Assembly (NCBI RefSeq): GCF_918797505.1
Contig: NC_092795.1
Span: 3,009,434 to 3,073,433 of the forward strand
Origin: Bemisia tabaci
Lineage: Eukaryota > Arthropoda > Insecta > Hemiptera > Aleyrodidae
Length of the DNA: 64,000 nucleotides
Direction of reading: 5' to 3'
Each line of letters begins with the position of its first letter. Position 1 is the stretch's first letter. This document shows positions 32,068 through 43,856 of this stretch, piece after piece. Position numbers and translations under genes: made by a program. Under the pieces are notes generated by a model. That model saw only the letters and a program-made list of their open reading frames with translations. It made no database searches and was not told where the DNA came from.

Positions 32068-35000
32068 GCTGATTAGGAGTCAAAGGGGCTGATCCCCGGC
32101 CTTGGCTCCTTAGGGGTCAGGGGGCTAACCTCCGACCTTGGATCCTTAGGGGTCAGGAGGCTGACCCCCGCCTTTGGCTCCTTAGTGGCCAGGGGGCTGA
32201 CCCCCGATCTTGGCTCCTTAGAGTTCAGGGGGCTGACCCCCGGCTTTGGCTCCTTAGGGGTCAGAGGGCTGACCCCCGGCACTGGCTCATTAGGGTTCAG
32301 GGGGCTGACCCCCGGCCTTGCCTCCTTAGGGGTCAGGGGGCTGACCCCCGGCCTTGGCTCCTTAGGGATTAGGGGGCTGACCCCCACCTTTGGCTAATTA
32401 GGGGTCAGGGGGCTGACCCCCGCCTTTGGCTCCTTAGGGGCAGGGGGCTTACCCCGGCTTTGGCTCCTTAGGGGTCAGGGGCTGACCCCCGGCACTGGCT
32501 CTTAGGGTTCAGGGGGCTGACCCCCGGCCTTGCCCTTAGGGTCAGGGGGCTGACCCCGGCCTTGGCTCCTTAGGGGTCAGGGGGCTACCTCCGACCTTGG
32601 CTCCTTAGGGGTCAGGGGCTGACCCCCGCCTTTGGCTCCTTAGGGTCAGGGGGCTGACCCCCGATCTTGGCTCCTTAGGGTTCAGGGGGCTGACCCCGGC
32701 TTGGCTCCTTAGGGGTCAGGGGCTGACCCCCGGCACTGGCTCATTAGGGTTCAGGGGGCTGACCCCCGGCCTTGCCACCTTAGGGGTCAGGGGGCTGACC
32801 CCCGGCCTTGGCTCCTTAGGGATTAGGGGGCTGACCCCCACCTTTGGCTAATTAGGGGTCAGGGGGCTGACCCCCGCCTTTGGCTCCTTAGGGGACAGGG
32901 GGCTGACCCCCGGCCTTGGCTCCTTAGGGGTCAGGGGGCTGAACCCCGGCCTTGGCTCCTTAGGGGTCATGGGGTGGTCCCCGCCCTTGACTCCTTAGGG
33001 TTCAGGGGGCTGACCCCCGGCCTTAGAGGTCAGGGGGCTGCCCCCGATCTTGGCTCCTTTGGGTTCAGGGGGCTGACCCCCGTCATTGGCTCCTAAGGGG
33101 TCAGGGGGCTGATCCCCGGCTTTGGCTCCTTAGGGTTCAGGGGGCTGACCCCCGGCCTTGGCTCCTTAGAGGTCAGGGGGCTGCCCCCCGATCCTGGCTC
33201 CTTTGGGTTCAGGGGGCTGACCCCCGGCCTTGGCTCCTTAGAGGTCAGGGGGCTGCCCCCCGATCCTGGCTCCTTTGGGTTCAGGGGGCTGACCCCCGCC
33301 TGTGGCTCCTTAGGGGACAGGGGGCTGACCCTCGGCTTTGGCTACTTAGGAGTCAGGGGGCTGAACCCCGGCTTTGGCTACTTAGGAGTCAGGGGGCTGC
33401 CCCCGATCTCGGCTCCTTAGGGTTCAGGGGCTGACCCCCGCTGGCTCCTGCCCCGGCTCCTTAGGGTTCAGGGGGCTGACCCCCGGCCTTGGCTCCTTAG
33501 GGTTAGGGGGCTGACCCCCACCTTGGCTAATTAGGGGTCAGGGGGCTGACCCCCGCCGTTGGCTCCTTAGGGGACAGGGGGCTGACCCCCGGCCTTGGCT
33601 CCTTAGGGGTCAGGGGCTGAACCCCGGCCTTGGCTCCTTGGGGGTCAGGGGGTGGTCCCCGCCTTGACTCCTCAGGGTTCAGGGGCTGACCCCCGCTTTG
33701 GCTACTTAGGGGTCAGGGGGCTGACCCCGGCTTTGGCTACTTAGGAGTCAGGGGGCTCCTCCCCGATCTCGGCTCCTTAGGGTCAGGGGGCTGACCCCCG
33801 GCCTTGGCTCCTTGGGGTCAGGGGGCTGACCCCCGGCCTTGGCTCCTTAGGGGTTAAGGGGCTGACCCCTCGCCTTTGGCTCCTAAGGGTTCAGGGGGCT
33901 GACCCCCGGCCTTGGCTCCTTAGAGGTCAGGGGGCTGACCCCGCCTGGCTCCTTGGTTCAGGGCTGACCCCGGCTCTTAGGGGTCAGGGGCTGACCCCCG
34001 GCCTTGGCTCCTTAGGGGTCAGGGGCTGACCCCCGGGTGTAGCTCCTTAGGGTTCAGGGGGCTGACCCCCGGCTTTGGCTCCTTAGGGGTCAGAGGGCTG
34101 ACCCCCGGCACTGGCTCATTTGGGTTCAGGGGGCTGACCCCCGGCCTTGGCTCCTTAGGGATTAGGGGGCTGACCCCCACCATTGGCTAATTAGGGGTCA
34201 GGGGGCTGACCCCCGCCGTTGGCTCCTTAGGGGACAGGGGGCTGACCCCCGGCCTTGGCTCCTTAGGGGTCAGGGGGCTGAACCCCGACCTTGGCTCCTT
34301 GGGGGTCAGGGGTGGTCCCCGTCCTTGACTCCTCAGGGTTCAGGGGGCTGACCCCCCGCTTTGGCTACTTAGGGGTCAGGGGGCTGATCCCCGGCTTTGG
34401 CTCCTTAGGGTTCAGGGGCTGACCCCCGGCCTTGGCTCCTTAGAGGTCAGGGGGCTGCCCCCCGATCCTGGCTCCTTTGGGTTCAGGGGGCTGACCCCCG
34501 GCCTTGGCTCCTTAGAGGTCAGGGGGCTGCCCCCCGATCCTGGCTCCTTTGGGTTCAGGGGGCTGACCCCCGCCTGTAACTCCTTAGGGGACAGGGGGCT
34601 GACCCTCGGCTTTGGCTACTTAGGGGTCAGGGGGCTGAACCCCGGCTTTGGCTACTTAGGAGTCAGGGGGCTCCTCCCCGATCTCGGCTTCTTAGGGGTC
34701 AGGGAGCTGACCCCCGGCCTTGGCTCCTGACCCCCGCCTGCTCATTGGGTTCAGGGGGCTGACCCCCGGCCTTGGCTCCTTAGGGATTAGGGGGCTGACC
34801 CCCACCATTGGCTAATTAGGGGTCAGGGGGCTGACCCCCGCCGTTGGCTCCTTAGGGGACAGGGGGCTGACCCCCGGCCTTGGCTCCTTAGGGGTCAGGG
34901 GGCTGAACCCCGGCCTTGGCTCCTTGGGGGTCAGGGGGTGGTCCCCGCCCTTGACTCCTCAGGGTTCAGGGGGCTGACCCCCCGCTTTGGCTACTTAGGG

Positions 35001-37883
35001 GTCAGGGGGCTGAACCCCGGCTTTGGCTACTTAGGAGTCAGGGGGCTCCTCCCCGATCTCGGCTCCTTAGGGGTCAGGGGGCTGACCCCCGGCCTTGGCT
35101 CCTTGGGGTCAGGGGGCTGACCCCCGGCCTTGGCTCCTTAGGGGTTAAGGGGCTGACCCTCGCCTTTGGCTCCTAAGGGTTCAGGGGGCTGACCCCCGGC
35201 CTTGGCTCCTTAGAGGTCAGGGGGCTGCCCCCCGATCCTGGCTCCTTTGGGTTCAGGGGGCTGACCCCCGGCCTTGGCTCCTTAGGGGTCAGGGAGCTGA
35301 CCCCCGGCCTTGGCTCCTTGGGGTTCCGGAGGCTGACCCCCGGGTGTAGCTCCTTAGGGTTCAGGGGGCTGACCCCCGGCTTTGGCTCCTTAGGGGTCAG
35401 AGGGCTGACCCCCGGCACTGGCTCATTTGGGTTCAGGGGGCTGACCCCCGGCCTTGGCTCCTTAGGGATTAGGGGGCTGACCCCCACCTTGGCTAATTAG
35501 GGGTCAGGGGGCTGACCCCCGCCGTTGGCTCCTTAGGGGACAGGGGGCTGACCCCCGGCCTTGGCTCCTTAGGGGTCAGGGGGCTGAACCCCGACCTTGG
35601 CTCCTTGGGGTCAGGGGGTGGTCCCCGTCCTTGACTCCTCAGGGTTCAGGGGGCTGACCCCCGCTTTGGCTACTTAGGGGTCAGGGGGCTGAACCCCGGA
35701 TTTGGCTACTTAGGAGTCAGGGGGCTCCTCCCCGATCTCGGCTCCTTAGGGGTCAGGGGGCTGACCCCCGGCCTTGGCTCCTTAGGGGTTAAGGGGCTGA
35801 CCCTCGCCTTTGGCTCCCAAGGGTTCAGGGGGCTGACCCCCGGCCTTGGCTCCTTAGAGGTCAGGGGGCTGCCCCCCGATCCTGGCTCCTTTGGGTTCAG
35901 GGGGCTGACCCCCGGCCTTGGCTCCTTAGAGGTCAGGGGGCTGCCCCCCGATCCTGGCTCCTTTGGGTTCAGGGGGCTGACCCCGCCTGTGGCTCCTTAG
36001 GGGACAGGGGGCTGACCCTCGGCTTTGGCTACTTAGGGGTCAGGGGGCTGAACCCCGGCTTTGGCTACTTAGGAGTCAGGGGGCTCCTCCCCGATCTCGG
36101 CTCCTTAGGGTCAGGGAGCTGACCCCCGGCCTTGGCTCCTTGGGGTTCCGGAGGCTGACCCCCGGGTGTAGCTCCTTAGGGTTCAGGGGGCTGACCCCCG
36201 GCTTTGGCTCCTTAGGGTCAGAGGGCTGACCCCGGCACTGGCTCATTTGGGTTCAGGGGGCTGACCCCCGGCCTTGGCTCCTTAGGGATTAGGGGGCTGA
36301 CCCCCACCTTTGGCTAATTAGGGGTCAGGGGGCTGACCCCCGCCGTTGGCTCCTTAGGGGACAGGGGGCTGACCCCCGCCTTGGCTCCTTAGGGGTCAGG
36401 GGGCTGAACCCCGGCCTTGGCTCCTTGGGGGTCAGGGGGTGGTCCCCGCCCTTGACTCCTCAGGGTTCAGGGGGCTGACCCCCGCTTGGCTACTTAGGGG
36501 TCAGGGGGCTGAACCCCGGCTTTGGCTACTTAGGAGTCAGGGGGCTCCTCCCCGATCTCGGCTCCTTAGGGGTCAGGGGGCTGACCCCCGGCCTTGGCTC
36601 CTTGGGGTCAGGGGGCTGACCCCCGGCCTTGGCTCCTTAGGGGTTAAGGGGCTGACCCTCGCCTTTGGCTCCTAAGGGTTCAGGGGGCTGACCCCGGCCT
36701 TGGCTCCTTAGAGGTCAGGGGGCTGCCCCCCGATCCTGGCTCCTTTGGGTTCAGGGGGCTGACCCCCGTCATTGGCTCCTTAGGGGTCAGGGGGCTGATC
36801 CCCGGCTTTGGCTCCTTAGGGGTCAGGGGGCTGACCCCCGGTCTTGGCTCCTTAGGGTTCAGGGGGCAGACCCCCGGCTTTGGCTCCTTAGGGGTCAGGG
36901 GGCTGACCCCCGATCTTGGCTCCTTAGGGGTCAGGGGGCGGACCCCCGGCTTTGGCTTCTTAGGGGTCAGGGGGCTGACTCCCGATCTTTGCTCAATAGG
37001 GTTCCGGGGGCTGACCCCCGGCTTTGGCTCCTTAGGGGTAAGGGGGATGACCCCGGCTTTGGCTCCTTTGGGTTCAGGGGGCTGACCCCCGGCCTTGGCT
37101 CCTTAGGGGTCAGGGGGCTGACCCCCGGCCTTGGTTCCTTAGGGTTCAGGGGGCTGACCCCCGGTTTGGCTCCTGAGGGGTCAGGGGGCTGACCCCCGAC
37201 TTTGGCTCCTTAGGGGTCAGGGGGCTGACCCCCTGGCTTGGCTCCTTAGGGTTCCGGGGGCTGACCCCGGCTTTGGCACCTTAGGGGTCAGGGGGTGACC
37301 CCCGACCTTTTCTCCTCAGGGGTCAGGGGGCGGACCCCCGGCTTTGGCCCCTTAGGGGTCAGGGGGCTGACCCCCGATCTTTGCTCCTTAGGGTTCAGGG
37401 GGCTGACCCCCGGCCTTGGCTCCTTAGGGGTCAGGGGGCTGACCCCCGCCTTTGGCTCCTTAGTTGCCAGGGGGCTGACCCCCAGCTTTGGCTCCTTAGA
37501 GGTCAGGGGGCGGATCCCCGGCCTTGGCTCCTTCGGGTTCCGGAGGCTGACCCCCGGGTGTAGCTCCTTAGGGTTCAGGGGGCTGACCCCCGGCTTTGGC
37601 TCCTTAGGGGTCAGGGGGCTGACCCCCGGCCTTGGCTCCTTAGGGGTCAGGGGGCTGACCCCCGGCCTTGGCTCCTTAGGGGTTAGGGGGCTGACCCCCG
37701 CCTTTGGCTTCTTAGGGTTCAGGGGGCTGACCCCCGGCCTTGGCACTTTAGGGGTCAGGGGGCTGACCCCAGGCTTTGGCTTCTTAGGGGCCAGGGGGCG
37801 GTCCCCGGCTTGGGCTCCTTATTCGCCAGGGGGACGGCCCCCGGGTTTAGCTTCTTAGTGGCCGGGGGCGGTGCCCCCCGGTT
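32068..37883. repeat. 36-bp hairpin minisatellite, about 5.8 kb, with higher-order structure
   Basis: Monomer: palindrome GGGGTCAG-GGGG-CTGACCCC followed by a variable spacer such as CGGCCTTGGCTCCTTA. From the length there are roughly 160 monomers. Spacer variants (CTTTGGCTACTTA, GATCCTGGCTCCTTT, GATCTCGGCTCCTTA, CACCTTTGGCTAATTA) recur in fixed order. A marker monomer with TGGTCCCCG..TTGACTCCT starts at 32975, 33653, 34313, 34939, 35619 and 36440, so blocks of about 626-821 bp were amplified. The last units (37780-37883) are progressively altered. Because 36 is a multiple of three, long open frames appear on both strands; they are broken by small deletions and are not taken as genes. Confidence 0.93.
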
Positions 37884-38874
37884 TTGCTGTGCAAGAAAAT
37901 CGAATGACATTGCTGTAATTCGTATCCCGTTGCCTGCAGTCAATTATTCGCCTTCAAATAGCCGGTTATGTAAAATGACTGCCGTGGCGCACGAATAGTG
38001 GTATCAGAGTTTTGCATTAAGTTTACGGATTGATTTGAAGGCGCTGTTTTGTATCTATTGTGAGTGGCCCTGTACAGTGATGTTGACCACAAAGTTCATA
38101 ATTTTGGGTCTTAAATCGAGTCGCATATTCGAAAAATGCCGAGGAATATTATTTTAAAATAATAATAAAATTGTTTTTGGCCTCTACGTCTTATTTAAAA
38201 GAAGATAGCGCAGGCGGTAGGATCAGATTGTGTATTTTAAGTCCCTTGGTTCGGTCATCATGTTCTGAAGCGGAACTGAAAGATTCGCCGTTTACTAGAT
38301 CACAACTTTCTTAAAAGCGGTTGTGAATTTACACAGTTTCGCACGTATAAAATGAGCTTTTGGTCCATTAGGAAAGCATAAAGCATGGAGGGATGGAGCA
38401 TCGATGACCAACTAAATCTTATGTGATAAGGAATTATAAGGGGGAAACTTATCTGCCAATGGCAGATTCGCCTTATGGCCAGTCCCATTCTGGTAATGAC
38501 CATCTTACTTGACTCGCTCTAAATCTCAAAGCTCTAAAATGTTAAAGAAATAAATTAATTGATGACATTTGTAATTAATCTGCGATGTAGACCGTGGCGT
38601 TTAATGTAATTTCTACTGAACCTCTTAGATTTTCATATTTGGAGTTCGAGTATTTTTGAGATTGACCAATTGAACTGCAAAATGTATTCCAATTCGACTC
38701 GCTCGATATTTTTACGCCAAAAAACACCACTGGATACGATAGCCGAAAAAAATAACAATCGCCATGTAAATAATGCAATTCAATTCAACACTTTTCATTT
38801 TGTTCCTCATCATAATGGATCTAAAAACAACACAGAGCCGTCGCACCCTCGACACTCACATGCAGACGCAAATA
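37884..38874. other. Unique sequence right of the minisatellite
   Basis: The base composition returns abruptly to AT-rich. No gene or repeat family recognised. Short open frames have no recognisable features. Confidence 0.45.
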
Positions 38875-39127
38875 CTGCCATGCTAAGGGAAAACGCTGCA
38901 TGAGCAGTCAGGCGTTGCCGTATCTCCTTCAATAAAGAACTAATTTACCGGGAAAATTCTGAATATTTTTCTTACAATTTTTCAGAAAATTTTGCTCATA
39001 ATTGAATCTAAAATATCTGAAAATTTCGAGTAAAAGCCTGCAATACCCTCCTCAGAAATTCATGACTTATTTGGGGAAATTTGGCAACTCTGGAATGTTC
39101 ATACGGCGTTTTTCCTTAGCACGGCAG
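38875..39127. mobile_element. MITE family A, copy 1 (TSD AATA)
   Basis: 253 bp, ends CTGCCATGCTAAGGGAAAAC / CGTTTTTCCTTAGCACGGCAG-type complement. The 4-bp duplication AATA lies at 38871-38874 and 39128-39131. GTTGCC and GGCAAC blocks lie just inside each end. Confidence 0.85.
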
Positions 39128-39493
39128 AATACATGGAGCACGAATCGACAATGCTGTCAATTCCTTGTACAAATTTGTTATTTTACGTCAGAAAATGTGG
39201 GGATCCCGGCGAGTCGGCAACGGCGCTATCAATTTCCGATCAACGACGGAGAGGATAAAAAAGTGGCTAGCTAATTCATCACTAACTGGTCGTGATTCCG
39301 CGGCCCTTTTGTCAACCAATCGCCGGAGCCCATCTGCCGGCGCATTAAAAAGTCGTTAATTTTTTTACGGCCATATGACAGAGGCGGCCCCGGCCGGCGC
39401 CTCTTTCAATAGGTGAGGAGCCGAGTTACTTTTTTCTCCTTTCTCGTTTACGTTCTTCATTCCGCAGAGTGGCGCCCGCAACGTGCGACAACA

Positions 39494-39752
39494 GTTGCAC
39501 GTGCTAAGGAAGAACAACGTATGAGCTTTCAGATGTTGCCATGTTTCCCTCAATTGAGAACGACTTTACGTGGAAAATTGTGAATATTTTTCTTTAAAAA
39601 TGTCAGACAATTTTGTTCAGAATTTACTCTAAAATGTCTGAAGATTTCAAGGGAAAATCTGCATAACTTTCCTAAAAAATACCTACATGTTTTATCCAGG
39701 TTAATTTGGCAAAACTCGAATGTTCATACGGCGTTTTTCCTTAGCATGGCAG
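39494..39752. mobile_element. MITE family A, copy 2 (TSD AACA)
   Basis: Ends GTGCTAAGGAAGAACAACG and GCGTTTTTCCTTAGCATGGC. AACA flanks it at 39490-39493 and 39753-39756. The right flank repeats AACAGTTGCACGTGCT, also seen at the left edge, a 16-bp direct repeat that may reflect an unusual excision or conversion. Confidence 0.8.
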
Positions 39753-40340
39753 AACAGTTGCACGTGCTTTCGTGGCAGTCACTGTCAAATGCCCTTTTCA
39801 AAAACTCGGAAAAAATTGTCATAGCTTACGCAAAAGGAAAAAAATTGTATTCAGTAGTTTTCTACATTTTCTGACATTTGCGTTTCCAAAATTTGTTTCG
39901 TAAAATTTATGTAAATAGGTTTTTAAAAAAGTGCCGTAGGTCAATAGTTTTTTTGACCTTTTTTCCAGAACATTTTTCGTGTTAGATAACCATAGTACAA
40001 CGAAACAATAAGATGTTTAAACAAGCAGTGAACTCCAACACAATGTGTTGATAAGGCGCGTCATTAACTCGCACATATCAACCCCTTTAGTTTTCATTTA
40101 CAGAGATTTCAAAATAGGCAAACAGCACAACAAGAGAATTCACGATCCAACACTGCGAGGTCAACGACGCACCTTGACGAGACCGTGTATTGTGAATGTA
40201 GAAAGGTATTCGATCGAATTTAAGTTTTTTGATCTGCTTCAACCAAAATCTTATCAGATTCTTGAAGAAAAGTGCTACGGAATAATTTAAGCGAAGAAAG
40301 GAAAAATTCTGTCGAACTCCTGAAAGATAAAGTCGAGTTA

Positions 40341-41174
40341 AAGGTATTTTGGGGCTAAAATACCCAAATCACCGGTAGTATAAATCCGTTACATTATTGA
40401 AAAGAAATCGACTCGATATAAATGCAATTGCATTAAATACATCTTGATTTTGTCATTTTAAACGTCTTTCCATGCAAAGAAGTTCAACCATGTCGTTGCT
40501 TTATTCATTCATGAATTGAAAGTAAGCAATCTACATCCCGAAAATCTACTGATTTGCCGTAAAAAATTGCAGAAACTTGATATACCAGGTCGATGCACCC
40601 ACTCGTTGAATTTACGAACCAATTTCGTGAGCGCAAATGTGTAAAAATCAATATGCTATAGTCATTTTGGGTGCATTTATTTTTCATGGAACAATAATAA
40701 TTTCAATCCCGAAAAACCATCAATTTTCCGTATAAAATCGAAAAAATCAAAATATGTCGACTCCTCGACATGAAAATTAGATTCTACGTGTGTAAATACT
40801 TATGTATCGATATGCTGAACAGAAACTATGTGTGGACACAGTCAGAAGCCCGCGGCAACATTAATTCAACAGAAAAACTGTAAAAATTAGATCGGATTTT
40901 AGCCGCTTTGCCCGCCTCTCCTCGTTACTTACAACAAACCGTTCTTATACTCAACTCAAAATTTTTCTCAGAGCTTTGGGTTATTATCAGCTTCCATTTA
41001 AACTCCGGTTCGATGGCCGAATCGGCTGCCAAAAAAGCAAGCCACTGTTGAAGTGTTCTATGAGAAATTCGTGATATTATCGGCTCTCAGGAAATCACCC
41101 CATGGCTAAAATGGATGGTATAAATGTTTAAGTGCTTACCGGTGATTTAGCTATTATAGCCCCAGAATACTTTT
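40341..41174. mobile_element. Inverted-repeat element family S
   Basis: Ends AAAGGTATTTTGGGGCTAAA, then AATCACCGGTAGTATAAAT, are mirrored at the right by TACCGGTGATTTAGCTATTA, then AGCCCCAGAATACTTTT. About 834 bp, non-coding. Confidence 0.6.
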
Positions 41175-42365
41175 AAAGCGCCTTTACGTTCCAGAATCTC
41201 GACGGATTTTTTTTTTTTTTTTTTTGGCTTAAACGATTCAAGAGACACTGTAGTTAAAAATATAAAGATTTTTCGATTTGGACGTATAAAAAATGTTTAA
41301 CTCGTTCAGGCACACCGTGTATTGTATGGAGTACTGCTGTTGTTCGACCCTTGTCTTCTAGTCAAAATTCTTACAAAGAAGCCCCTTGCAAGAGGCGAAT
41401 TTTTTGTAATTTCTCCCAGTTTTTTCAGCGTTAGGTATATAATTGAATTGCTTGTCAAATTCTGAGGTCAATTATATTTAATTGTAATTTATACATTTCT
41501 TTTTTTCCCCTTCATTTTATTTTTTGTGTCGAGAAGTCGAGGTTTCGTTGATTTCTTCGGATTTCGATTACTGTAACTTCTCTTCTATTCGGCCGATTTT
41601 TATGAATGAGGTCTCTTTTTATTTGTGTTTTAACGGAGAGTAAGGAAAAAATTTCCAAATACACGCGAAACAATTTTTTTTGAAAATTGGATGAATCCTA
41701 GCGTGACGGTGAAATGGTTAATCAAGCGTAAGTAATTGGGCAAGGGGCTGAGGATCCCGGCCTCGCTTGGCGACCGTCATTAGCTATATTGTTCGTCGAG
41801 ACGCCGCGCGCCGACGCAGTGATCATGAGCGTGGAGAAGAGAGGGGTAAGTGGATTCCTGTATGAGCCACGTTTAGCAAATGGTCTAATGAGTCTCGAGG
41901 CTCATCACAGATTGCACTTACACAGATTGCAATATCAGAGCACGGGTACCAACTTTTGAAAATCATAACAGCCGTGTGGAGATCTGTCAAAGCAACGTTT
42001 TGAACAAAACGGAGTGAGTGAAATTCTTATTCTCAAAGTGCCGAACTGGTCAGTCATCCTCGAATCAGTTCGCATGCTTCTGCTTATATATGCATATTTT
42101 AAATCAGCGCGTCGTACTCTTAAGCTTTTTTTTAAAAAACCAAGTAACGTAGACTCTTGGTATTCACTGCACATAAACTAAAAAGCCCCAGAATGAGAAA
42201 CAACTTTAAATCGTAATTATTGACGGATAAATAAACTTTTTACATGCTTTGGAAAATCTCAGAAGTTCGCGGTAGTCACTTTTCGGTAAGGAACTAAGGG
42301 ACTCGGTTATTGTATCGAGCAGGGTTCGAAACGATCGCAAAGGCGGTATACTACGTATACGCGCC
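41175..42365. other. Intergenic stretch without gene
   Basis: Contains a T19-21 run near 41207-41226 and a CG-rich patch at 41755-41850 that includes ATGAGCGTGGAGAAGAGAGG; a similar phrase (ATGAGCGTGGAGAAGAAGTG) recurs at 52241-52260. Otherwise nothing recognised. Confidence 0.4.
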
Positions 42366-42463
42366 AAAATGTGCGACAACTCTTGGATGTTGCCAGCAAT
42401 ATTCTAGGATCTTACTTTAACACCAGAGTATTAATGACTACATCCAAGTGTTGTCGCACATTT
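42366..42463. mobile_element. Short palindromic element, 98 bp
   Basis: AAATGTGCGACAACTCTTGG and CCAAGTGTTGTCGCACATTT are inverted copies at the two ends. Confidence 0.65.
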
Positions 42464-43508
42464 TTTTAACATCTGTGGTGTCACTAAAGCATCTTTTTTT
42501 CTCGGTGTAAAGGTTTTAAAGAGTTCTCGGAACTCGTTCAAATGTTTACTCAAATTTTATTTCTCGCAAATTTCACTGAACAAATACTTTCCTTTCCACC
42601 GAAAAGAGTTTGCTTTTACGTAAGTTGGAACAATATTTTGAAGGGACGTCTCAATAAAATTTATAATTTTTTTATCTCCTTTAATCTATTCATTTATCCT
42701 AGAAAAATATGGAACGTTTTCATTTCCGATTTTCACGGAAAATTTTGTTCGGGACTATACAAAATAAGAAGAATTTCCAAGAATTCACATGTATTAGTTT
42801 TCCTTTAAAAAACGAAACATGACGGAAAATCGGTAACATTTCAGGCAGTAACAGACGATGACATGTCTTGATTAAGCAACGAACTAAGTTTCAACAGCGC
42901 ACAGCTGCTGGTTTTTTTGCTAGAAGGACCTCGCGATTTAAAACGCCTTCATGATTTTGTTATGCAACCAGCAAATCCTGAGAGTTAAACTAGTTGCTCG
43001 TTGGAAAATAATGCACTCAGGGGTTTTGCTGATGTAAGAGCACGGAGCGTCTATTGATGGGCAGGCTGCGTAGTGGCCAAAGGGACCTCCTAGTAGCTTT
43101 AATATACCCCAAGGTCTCATTCATAATTCCTTGAACAGCTCGTTTCCACAGAAAGTTTTACAATGTGATTGAGGGAGGTTTTAGGAGTTCCTTGACATAT
43201 CTTCATAAACAGGGCAATTTTTGCATGTCGAGTAAAATTCAGCAGTGTAACTTTGGAAATGAGTCTTTGAAAGGATTACCATGACCTACCGTTCAAAAAA
43301 TACAAAACACAAGAGAAAATGTACTACTGGATTTGTAAATGTTGAGGTAGGTAGATAGGTTCGTAACTATGTTGAAGTTTGTTAAAGTCATAGAATTTCT
43401 CTTTTGTATTTTGCACTTTTTGTAGCAGCGAATGATCGTAATCGCTTATAAGGATCCAACTCCAAAGTCATACTGCTGAGCTGCTGAGCCTTACACGAGG
43501 TCAGGAAA
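42464..43508. other. Intergenic stretch without gene
   Basis: AT-rich. 42540-42840 vaguely resembles the middle and right part of MITE B (TTTTATTTCTCG, CATGACGGAAAATCGG). No coding signal. Confidence 0.4.
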
Positions 43509-43766
43509 AATTGATGGGCCTCGGAGGACAAGGTGCATGAGTGCAGTTTCTTTCCTATTTCGAGAAATGCGTGTTTGAAGTTTCGAAATGAAATGGATCC
43601 TTATGGGGAAGAAAGTTCAAACTGACTTTTTGATGCTTTAAATTGGAATTTGGGAAGCGAATATTTCACAGGATATGCATCAAGACTATCTCTACGTGAA
43701 ATCATTAATATCTCATTTTTTTCAAAAACTGCACCCATGCACCTTGTCCTCCAAGCCCCTCAATTG
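43509..43766. mobile_element. Inverted-repeat element family H, copy 1
   Basis: Left TTGATGGGCCTCGGAGGACA, then AGGTGCATG; right CATGCACCTTGTCCTCCAAG, then CCCCTCAATT. Second copy at 54937-55195 shares AAACTGACTTTTTGATGCTT-like core. Confidence 0.75.
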
Positions 43767-43856
43767 TCTTTTTATGATGCTATTTTAAGGACTTCCTTAA
43801 GCCTCCCTTAATCTCAATGTAAACCAAATGGGTCTTCCTAAGGAATGGAGCTGTTT

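Noticed and set aside
37288..37858. Proline/glycine repeat protein gene on either strand
   Set aside because: Open frames exist on both strands only because the unit is a multiple of three. Other parts of the array have frame-breaking deletions, and there is no start context or splice structure.
32068..37883. CRISPR-like array (regular palindromic repeats with short intervening sequence)
   Set aside because: The 'spacers' are 15-16 bp, highly similar to each other and recur in blocks. The setting is a eukaryotic genome and no cas genes are present. It is a minisatellite.
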